Below, piece after piece: positions 1 to 5,093 of a DNA stretch of 5,093 nucleotides. The notes under the pieces are model-generated. The model saw only the letters and a program-made list of their open reading frames with translations. It made no database searches and was not told the DNA's origin. A program made the position numbers and the translations under genes. Every line of letters starts with the position of its first letter. The first letter of the stretch is position 1. The stretch lies in the NCBI GenBank assembly GCA_948438565.1, contig CAOJLW010000180.1, positions 1 to 5,093 of the forward strand, written 5' to 3'. Source of the DNA: an uncultured Lachnospiraceae bacterium (GTDB taxonomy: Bacteria; Bacillota; Clostridia; Lachnospirales; Lachnospiraceae).

Positions 1-17
1 CTTATTTCAAAATCATA

Positions 18-23
18 TATAAT
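18..23 (+). promoter_or_regulatory. Candidate -10 box (TATAAT) upstream of glf
   Basis: A perfect TATAAT hexamer lies 43 bases before the chosen glf start in an AT-rich stretch. Its -35 partner would fall at about -5 to 0, just outside the window, so only half of the promoter can be judged. Transcription would begin near base 30. The box overlaps the in-frame ATG at 22, which would then not be in the mRNA. A chance match is possible in such AT-rich sequence, and glf may instead be read through from an upstream gene. Confidence 0.4.
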
Positions 24-56
24 GAAAGGAAATGATCTATACCCTAATCTATATTT

Positions 57-61
57 GGAGG
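57..61 (+). promoter_or_regulatory. Ribosome binding site deciding the glf start
   Basis: GGAGG sits 5 bases before the ATG at 67 and 8 bases before the adjacent ATG at 70. The in-frame ATG at 22 has only a poorly placed upstream sequence and would add 15 residues with no counterpart in the FAD-binding fold. This site therefore sets the start at 67 or 70. Confidence 0.8.
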
Positions 62-66
62 TATCT

Positions 67-1215
67 ATGATGTACGACAGCATGATTATCGGGTCCGGTG
101 CGGCAGGGAGCGTCGTGGCGCGGAAACTGGCGGAGGCCGGAGAGCAGGTTTTGGTTTTGGAGAAACGTCCGCATATCGGAGGCAACTGCTATGACAGGCC
201 GGACGACTATGGGATCGTAATTCATGAATATGGTCCGCATATTTTCCATACCAGTGAAGAAGATGTTTTTCAATTTTTATCGCAATTTACGGACTGGCGT
301 CTGTTTGACCATGAGGTGGCGGCAAATATTCACGGAAGGCTGCTTCCGGTGCCGTTTAACTTAAATACGCTATCTATGGTCTATGGCGAGGCGGAAGCGA
401 AGGAGCTGAAAAAGAGTTTGATCGATGCATACGGCGCGGGCAGCCGCGTACCGATTATGCGGCTTAGGGAAAACCCCAATCCCAAAGTGCGGGCGATTGC
501 AGATTATGTGTATGAGAATATCTTTTTGCATTATACTATGAAGCAGTGGGGGCAAAAACCGGAAGAAATCGATCCGGAAGTGACCGGAAGGGTACCGATC
601 TTGATCTCCTACGATAACCGCTATTTCCAGGACAAATACCAGGGAATGCCAAAAGAAGGCTATACGGCAATGTTTCAAAAAATGCTCGATCATCCTGGGA
701 TCACCGTCCGGCTGTCCGTGGACTGTAAAGACGAGCTGACGTTTTTATCGGATCGGGTAGTATTTGCAGGAGAAGCGTTTACGGGCAAAATTATCTATAC
801 AGGGGCATTGGACGAGCTGTTTGACTGCGAATATGGCCGTCTGCCTTACCGTTCCTTGGATTTTCATTTTGAGCATTTTGCCAGGGAGGACTTTCAGGGC
901 AGAAGCGTGGTAAATTACACAGTAGATCAGGAATATACCCGGATCACGGAATTTAAGCATTTGACCGGACAGACAGATGTAGACGGAACGACGATTGTCA
1001 AGGAATATCCTTTTGCCTATACCGGGGCGGACGGGGAAATTCCCTACTATGCAATCCTCAATCCAGAAAATAAAGTCCTGTACCAAAAATATGCGGCAAA
1101 ATTACAAGGTCTGCCAAATGTATATTTATTGGGAAGGCTTGCAGAATATAAATACTACAACATAGACACGATTGTAAAAAAGGCGTTACAGTTGGCAGAG
1201 GCGATAAGGAGATAA
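67..1215 (+). CDS. glf: UDP-galactopyranose mutase
   Basis: This cytoplasmic flavoenzyme interconverts UDP-galactopyranose and UDP-galactofuranose, the donor for galactofuranose in surface glycans. From the start at 67 the protein has 382 residues, close to the usual 365-390 for bacterial Glf. An N-terminal FAD-binding motif GSGAAG is at residues 9-14 after a short beta strand, followed by IGGN at 37-40 and HEYGPHIFHT at 53-62, a family signature. Further Glf landmarks are PFNLNT (96-101), YTMKQWG (156-162), NRYFQDKYQGMP (184-195) followed by GYT, YTRITEFKH (290-298), and LLGRLAEYKYYNID near the C terminus (354-367). Arg175 and Arg292 probably correspond to the two conserved substrate-phosphate arginines; this was inferred from position in the motifs, not from an alignment. 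The reading frame is intact. The stop is 3 bases before the next gene, a glycosyltransferase, so the two are very likely cotranscribed. ATG at 70 is an equally plausible start and would shorten the protein by one residue. Confidence 0.95.
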   Translation: MMYDSMIIGSGAAGSVVARKLAEAGEQVLVLEKRPHIGGNCYDRPDDYGIVIHEYGPHIFHTSEEDVFQFLSQFTDWRLFDHEVAANIHGRLLPVPFNLNTLSMVYGEAEAKELKKSLIDAYGAGSRVPIMRLRENPNPKVRAIADYVYENIFLHYTMKQWGQKPEEIDPEVTGRVPILISYDNRYFQDKYQGMPKEGYTAMFQKMLDHPGITVRLSVDCKDELTFLSDRVVFAGEAFTGKIIYTGALDELFDCEYGRLPYRSLDFHFEHFAREDFQGRSVVNYTVDQEYTRITEFKHLTGQTDVDGTTIVKEYPFAYTGADGEIPYYAILNPENKVLYQKYAAKLQGLPNVYLLGRLAEYKYYNIDTIVKKALQLAEAIRR

Positions 1216-1218
1216 ACG

Positions 1219-2235
1219 ATGAAATTATTAACGATCACAGTACCATGCTATAATTCGGAGGACTATATGGAAAAATGCATCAAATCCCTGCTGGTGGGCG
1301 GAGACGAGGTGGAGATTTTAATTGTGGACGACGGCTCAAAGGATATGACGCCGGAAATTGCAGATGCTTTTGAAAAAAAATATCCGGGTATTGTACGCGC
1401 CATCCACCAGGAAAACGGCGGGCATGGAGCGGCGGTCAATGCCGGACTGGCTCAGGCAAGCGGCTTGTTTTTTAAAGTCGTAGACAGCGACGACTGGGTG
1501 GAGCCGGACAGCTACCGGGCGATTCTGGGGAAACTGAAGGAGCTGGCAGGCGGCAGGGAAACGCTGGATATGATGATCAGCAATTTTGTCTACGAAAAAG
1601 AAGGGGCCAAGCACAAAAGAGTGATGCGTTATGCTTCCGTACTGCCGCAAAATACGCTGTTTCGCTGGGAAGATGCCAAGCGTTTTTGGAAAGGGCAGTA
1701 TATTTTGATGCATTCTGTAATCTACCGTACCAAGCTTTTGAGGGACTGCGGCCTGGAGCTTCCCAGGCATACGTTTTATGTAGACAACCTTTTTGTATAT
1801 CAGCCGTTGCCGTATGTACAGAATATGTATTATATGGATTTGGATTTTTACCGGTATTTTATCGGAAGATCCGACCAGTCGGTCAATGAACAGGTGATGA
1901 TTAGCAGGATCGATCAGCAGATCAAGGTCAATAAAATCATGGTGGACGCATACGATTTGAGAAAAATCCAAAACAGAAAGCTGCGTCATTATATGTTTAA
2001 TTACCTGGAAATTATTACCGTAATTTCCACTGTGATGTTAATCCGTTCCGGTACGAAGGAGAATTTGGAAAAGAAGAGGGAGCTGTGGCGTTATATTAAG
2101 CAGCAGGATTTACGGCTGTTTCATCGTCTGCGCAATGGGATTATGGGGCATACCATGAATTTGCCCGGACGTGGCGGCAGGAAAATTTCGATTGCTGCTT
2201 ATAAAATTTCACAAAAGGTCGTTGGTTTTAATTAA
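1219..2235 (+). CDS. Family 2 glycosyltransferase (GT-A fold)
   Basis: This probably transfers a sugar from a nucleotide-sugar donor to a growing surface polysaccharide or glycolipid at the inner face of the membrane. The 338-residue protein opens with the GT2 start TITVPCYNSEDYME (5-18). It then shows VDDGSKD (36-42), NGGHGAAVNAG (66-76) and VVDSDDW (87-93), where DSD is the metal- and nucleotide-binding DXD motif. FYVDNLF (186-192) probably carries the catalytic-base acid at Asp189, and GRSDQSVN (216-223) resembles a motif seen in many Firmicute GT2 enzymes. The C-terminal third is basic and helical. A hydrophobic patch near 259-276 is too weak to call a membrane segment. AAGGAGA at 1206-1212, inside the end of glf, gives a spacing of 6 bases to the ATG. 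The position after glf suggests a galactofuranosyltransferase, but the sequence alone does not establish donor or acceptor. Confidence 0.9.
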   Translation: MKLLTITVPCYNSEDYMEKCIKSLLVGGDEVEILIVDDGSKDMTPEIADAFEKKYPGIVRAIHQENGGHGAAVNAGLAQASGLFFKVVDSDDWVEPDSYRAILGKLKELAGGRETLDMMISNFVYEKEGAKHKRVMRYASVLPQNTLFRWEDAKRFWKGQYILMHSVIYRTKLLRDCGLELPRHTFYVDNLFVYQPLPYVQNMYYMDLDFYRYFIGRSDQSVNEQVMISRIDQQIKVNKIMVDAYDLRKIQNRKLRHYMFNYLEIITVISTVMLIRSGTKENLEKKRELWRYIKQQDLRLFHRLRNGIMGHTMNLPGRGGRKISIAAYKISQKVVGFN

Positions 2236-2259
2236 AATGTAAAATTATGGCATTTTTTG

Positions 2260-2287
2260 TTGAAAAAACGAAAAAATAGAGTATGAT
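2260..2287 (+). promoter_or_regulatory. SigA-type promoter for the receptor-permease unit
   Basis: TTGAAA at 2260-2265 and TATGAT at 2282-2287 are separated by 16 bases rich in A, each one mismatch from the housekeeping consensus. The site lies in the only real gap between genes, so it separates the polysaccharide pair from the second unit. Initiation would be near 2294, leaving a leader of about 40 bases. It does not resemble a flagellar SigD promoter (TAAA with GCCGATAA), so the receptor-like gene is not obviously under motility control. Confidence 0.65.
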
Positions 2288-2322
2288 GGATTTAGAGAAA
2301 TAAGCTGGGAGAGCGATATTGC

Positions 2323-2328
2323 GGGAGG
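2323..2328 (+). promoter_or_regulatory. Ribosome binding site deciding the receptor start
   Basis: GGGAGG is 5 bases before the ATG at 2334. An in-frame TTG at 2319 also has a purine run (GGGAGAG at 2307-2313) before it and would add 5 residues, but ATG with the cleaner site is preferred. Confidence 0.65.
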
Positions 2329-2333
2329 GTGGC

Positions 2334-3839
2334 ATGACTGAGAATAACCGATTCAAAAGCATCATGGAAGATATGGGAAAACGTATCAGAAATGGTACGG
2401 TTCATATCATGGATTGGGCTGCAAACTTAAGCTTACGGATGAAACTGTATGCAATGGCGGCAGGGATTGCCTTGTTTTTCCTGTTTTGTCTGTTTTATTC
2501 CATTCATACGATCAATCAGGTACAGGATCATGCAATCGAATATATGGAAGAGGAGCTGCGTTCTTCCCGTGAAGGGGCGGAAATTCCGCAGGCTTCCAAA
2601 TCCAGTTTAAAAATAGTCAATGCAAAGTTAAAATCTTTTAAAACACAAAAAATTCTGTTGTTTTTGCTGTTTGGTTTTCTGCTTTTGTGTATGGCGATTG
2701 CTTTGTCCGTTTTAATGGCCAATCAGGCCATACAGGCTTTACGGGCCATCAAAGGCTCGGTTGGCAGGATTTCAAAGGGGGATTTTTCCAAAGAGGTGGA
2801 TCCAGAGACGCTGGAGATGCGGGAAGATTTGGGGCAATTGGCCGGTTCACTGGAAAAGATGCGCAAGGACGTCAGTGTGCTGGTCGGCAATGTGCAAAAC
2901 GGCGTTATCGGCGTGACCGAGTCTGTACATGGCATCCATCTACATATCAAAGAGTTGAATCATGAGATGGAGGGCGTCACGTCGGCGGCGGAGACCGTGA
3001 CTGCTTCTATGAAAGAAGCGGCCGGATCGGCGGAAAGCATCGACGGACTGGCCAAGGGGATGGAGACAGGCATACAAGATCTGTCCGTAAAAGCCAAAGA
3101 GGGGATGGAACGGGCCAAAGTCCTGCATTTGCACGCGGCGCAGGCCAAGGATGAGGCAGAGGAGGATCTGGAGCTGGTGCGGCACAATCAGGACGAATTA
3201 AAGGCGAGTCTGGGGCGCGCGTTTAAAGATGCAAAAGAAGTCGAACAGGTTTTGCCGCTGGCAGAGTCGATTACAAGCCTGATGGAACAGACCAATAGGT
3301 TGGCTTTAAATGCGAGTATTGAAGCGGCGCGGGCAGGCGAGGCAGGCCTTCGTTTTGCCGATGTCGTAGATGAAATCCGTCGGATTTCCGATGAGTCCAG
3401 AGGGGTGGTTGAGCAGATCCTGTGGATTATAGGGGAAGTGGATTCCGCAGTCGGGCATATCCAAAAGGATACCAGGCGGCTGTTTGATTTTATGGATACC
3501 AAAGTGATGTACGGTTTGCGTTTTCTGGGAGAAATGGCGGACGACTATCATGCTGGAGCGGAGGAATTTGGAGTCCTGGCGTCCGGAGCCAAGCATTTGT
3601 CCGATGAGATGACGTCGTCTGTGGAGGGGATTTTAGACGCGAGTAAGACGATTGGACAGGCGGCGCGCGACGTTTCCGAGGGAAGCGCGTTTATTGCCAA
3701 TCAGGCGGTCTATGCGGCGGCCAGGACAAAATCCATGGTCAACGACTTTAAAAACGCCAGTCAGATGGCGCGTCTGCTCAATGAAAAAGCGGGGCAGTTT
3801 ATCGTGGCAATGGAAAAGGAGAAGAAAGGCAAAGGCTAA
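2334..3839 (+). CDS. Chemoreceptor-like (MCP) transmembrane signalling protein with minimal outside domain
   Basis: The family senses a stimulus and controls a CheA/CheW kinase complex through a long cytoplasmic coiled-coil hairpin. The 501-residue protein has a 37-residue cytoplasmic N terminus, membrane segment 1 at about 38-58, an outside stretch of only about 48 residues (59-106), and membrane segment 2 at about 107-129. A HAMP-like linker follows at about 130-183. The rest is an alpha-helical antiparallel hairpin. The tip is recognisable from QTN (319-321), LALNASIEAARAGEAG (323-338) and FADVVDEIRRISDES (341-355). The arms on each side are about 150-160 residues, suggesting one of the long heptad classes. 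Differences from the typical tip are QTN-R-LALN for QTN-L-LALN, GLRF for GRGF, and ADVV for AVVA. The Ala/Glu-rich segments at about 216-234 and 436-450 could hold methylation sites. The C terminus is lysine-rich and lacks an NWETF-type pentapeptide for CheR binding. No dCACHE or four-helix ligand domain fits in the loop. The permease gene starts 17 bases downstream. Membership of the MCP family is secure; a role in chemotaxis is not. Confidence 0.9.
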   Translation: MTENNRFKSIMEDMGKRIRNGTVHIMDWAANLSLRMKLYAMAAGIALFFLFCLFYSIHTINQVQDHAIEYMEEELRSSREGAEIPQASKSSLKIVNAKLKSFKTQKILLFLLFGFLLLCMAIALSVLMANQAIQALRAIKGSVGRISKGDFSKEVDPETLEMREDLGQLAGSLEKMRKDVSVLVGNVQNGVIGVTESVHGIHLHIKELNHEMEGVTSAAETVTASMKEAAGSAESIDGLAKGMETGIQDLSVKAKEGMERAKVLHLHAAQAKDEAEEDLELVRHNQDELKASLGRAFKDAKEVEQVLPLAESITSLMEQTNRLALNASIEAARAGEAGLRFADVVDEIRRISDESRGVVEQILWIIGEVDSAVGHIQKDTRRLFDFMDTKVMYGLRFLGEMADDYHAGAEEFGVLASGAKHLSDEMTSSVEGILDASKTIGQAARDVSEGSAFIANQAVYAAARTKSMVNDFKNASQMARLLNEKAGQFIVAMEKEKKGKG

Positions 3840-3848
3840 GGCTAAGGG
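3825..3848 (+). repeat. Four-copy hexamer run across the receptor stop codon
   Basis: Four imperfect hexamers follow each other: AAAGGC, AAAGGC, TAAGGC, TAAGGG. The third holds the receptor stop codon (3837-3839) and the fourth supplies a second in-frame TAA (3843-3845). The last copy also forms the start of the permease ribosome site. Slippage by one unit would keep the reading frame but change the tail length or the distance between the genes. With so few copies, chance is a real alternative. Confidence 0.5.
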
Positions 3849-3853
3849 GGGAG
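3844..3853 (+). promoter_or_regulatory. Ribosome binding site of the permease gene
   Basis: AAGGGGGGAG ends 3 bases before the ATG at 3857, and its GGGGG core is 6 bases or more away. The run of six G is unusual but still complementary to the 16S tail. No promoter is evident in the 17-base gap, so translation is probably from the receptor mRNA. Confidence 0.7.
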
Positions 3854-3856
3854 TCT

Positions 3857-5093
3857 ATGGGGATTTGGAAACGCGCATGGATTTATATCACCAGAAAAAA
3901 ATGCCGGAGTATTTTGCTGTTTTTGGTTTTGTTTGTGACGGCAAGCTTTCTGTTAGCCGGAATCGCCGTCCGTTCCGCCGCCAATCAGGCGGCGGAGGAG
4001 GTCAAAAAGGAGGTTGCCAGCTCCTTGACGATCAGCATAAAGATCATGGATCGCAATGATATTTGGGATATTACCAAAAATGAAGAAGGCCGGGAAATTT
4101 CAACGGCTAAATTCCCTATGCTGACGCATAAAAAGTTGGATTGGATTCTTGCCTTGGACGGTGTGGTCGGATATGATATGGGGAGGCGTGGGAACAATGA
4201 CTGTTATACGGATCTGGATCTGAAACCCGGAAAAAATGCAAAGGAACTGGTCGATATGGAAACCGATCCCGAATGGCTGGAGTATATGCGAAATAATCCG
4301 GAAGAAGGCGGGCAATTAAAAAAATCGACGCAGAGATCGAGCCGATCCCTTAATTTCTATAGTTTCCGGTCAGGGATTGGCAAATGGGATCCGGCGTTTT
4401 TAAACGGCTCTTTGGAAATGGTGGAGGGCAGGAATATTGAACGGGGCGATAAAAGAAAAACCGTGATCTCGACCGATACTGCGATTCGGAATCATTTAAG
4501 CATCGGCGACCGGATTTCCATGCGGCATTTTGACTATATAACGGGCGAACTCTACGGAAGCACGTTTGAGGTAGAGGTTGTCGGGATTTTTCGGATTAAT
4601 TTTAACCAGCCGTATTCCGAGGACATGACTTATGAACAGGATATTTTGGATAATATTGCTTTTACCGATATGGAGATGGACGAATGGGGCATAGAGGAAT
4701 GGCATAAACATCATGGGACGCTCTACGGATCTATGGTTGGCGAGGCGGCGGAATCGGTATCGGGAATCCGGCTCTATGTTGAGAAACCCGAACAGCTGCC
4801 TGTGATCCGGGAGCAGATTCTGGCGATGGACGACGTTGCATGGGACTATTATGATGTTTTGGAAGATGATTATGATTATCGTACGGTTGCGCGACCGCTG
4901 CTTTTGATAGAAAAACTCTTTACGGTTTCAGTCGTGGCTCTGTCTTTGGGACTTTTGGCGGTATTGTCTTTGATTATGACGATGTGGATGAAAAGCCGCA
5001 GGCATGAGATTGGGATTTTGCTTTCCATTGGCGTGAAAAAGCGAACCGTTTGGATGCAGCTTGTGCTGGAATGCTGTATGATTGCCACGGCCG
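3857..5093 (+). CDS. FtsX/MacB-type ABC transporter permease (3' truncated by window edge)
   Basis: This is the membrane subunit of a type VII-like ABC system, a family whose members use ATP hydrolysis in the cytoplasm to move an outside domain rather than simply to pass solutes. The frame is open for 412 codons from ATG 3857 to the edge, with no stop. Membrane segment 1 is at about 18-38 after a basic start (RKKCR at 13-17). A large outside domain of about 310 residues follows and shows MacB-core features: MVEGRNIERGD (188-198), LSIGDRIS (214-221) and VEVVGIF (239-245). Membrane segment 2 is at about 353-377. Directly after it comes the FtsX signature MKSRRHEIGILLSIGVKKR (378-396), the cytoplasmic loop that contacts the ATPase. 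At least two further membrane segments should lie beyond the edge. A very acidic, tyrosine-rich stretch (about 331-341) sits just outside the second membrane segment. No ATPase gene is in the window; the partner is expected downstream. The gene follows a receptor-like gene after 17 bases. Substrate or function cannot be told. Confidence 0.88.
   Translation, partial: MGIWKRAWIYITRKKCRSILLFLVLFVTASFLLAGIAVRSAANQAAEEVKKEVASSLTISIKIMDRNDIWDITKNEEGREISTAKFPMLTHKKLDWILALDGVVGYDMGRRGNNDCYTDLDLKPGKNAKELVDMETDPEWLEYMRNNPEEGGQLKKSTQRSSRSLNFYSFRSGIGKWDPAFLNGSLEMVEGRNIERGDKRKTVISTDTAIRNHLSIGDRISMRHFDYITGELYGSTFEVEVVGIFRINFNQPYSEDMTYEQDILDNIAFTDMEMDEWGIEEWHKHHGTLYGSMVGEAAESVSGIRLYVEKPEQLPVIREQILAMDDVAWDYYDVLEDDYDYRTVARPLLLIEKLFTVSVVALSLGLLAVLSLIMTMWMKSRRHEIGILLSIGVKKRTVWMQLVLECCMIATA

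Noticed and set aside
1336..1989. Open frame of 217 codons on the minus strand inside the glycosyltransferase gene
   Set aside because: It lies wholly opposite a gene with clear family motifs, and its translation shows no recognisable domain. It is a by-product of codon use on the other strand.
2234..2258. Possible terminator after the glycosyltransferase: AAAATG pairing with CATTTT, followed by a T run
   Set aside because: The 6-base stem has a single G-C pair and an 11-base loop, too weak for a convincing intrinsic terminator, so I do not annotate it. Read-through from the glycan pair into the receptor gene cannot be excluded.
2236..2333. Riboswitch or small RNA in the gap before the receptor gene
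   Set aside because: The 98 bases hold a promoter and only about 40 bases of leader, with no strong paired elements. There is no room for a known riboswitch class.
2687..2965. Second plus-strand open frame inside the receptor gene
   Set aside because: It overlaps the second membrane segment and HAMP region in another frame, with a Gly/Arg/Gln-rich product typical of a shadow frame.
3652..4059. Plus-strand open frame of 135 codons bridging the receptor end and the permease start
   Set aside because: It is out of frame with both real genes, which have clear motifs in their own frames, and its Arg-rich product looks like a frame-shifted reading.

Overview
The window looks like a chromosomal segment of a Gram-positive, low-to-mid-GC Firmicute, most likely a clostridial gut-type lineage such as Lachnospiraceae. 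This is inferred from purine-rich GGAGG-type ribosome sites before every gene, SigA-like promoters in AT-rich gaps, and the style of the proteins. No taxonomic marker gene is present, so the assignment is tentative. All four genes are on the + strand and the window is densely coding. No RNA gene, mobile element or CRISPR array is visible.

Left half (about 1-2235): a two-gene polysaccharide unit. The first gene encodes UDP-galactopyranose mutase (Glf), which makes UDP-galactofuranose. Three bases after its stop comes a family 2 glycosyltransferase with GT-A motifs. Together they look like a precursor-supply and sugar-transfer pair for a galactofuranose-containing surface glycan. A perfect TATAAT box lies at 18-23, so the unit may be transcribed from a promoter whose -35 box lies just outside the window.

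Right half (2236-5093): a gap of 98 bases carries a good SigA-like promoter (TTGAAA, 16-base spacer, TATGAT). It drives a second unit made of a membrane-bound chemoreceptor-like protein (two membrane segments, HAMP, divergent MCP signalling hairpin, only about 48 residues outside the membrane) and, 17 bases downstream, an FtsX/MacB-type ABC transporter permease. The permease runs off the right edge after 412 codons. The pairing of a receptor almost without a ligand-binding domain and an FtsX-like permease with a large outside domain is the most unusual thing here. Whether the two work together is a hypothesis that the sequence does not prove.
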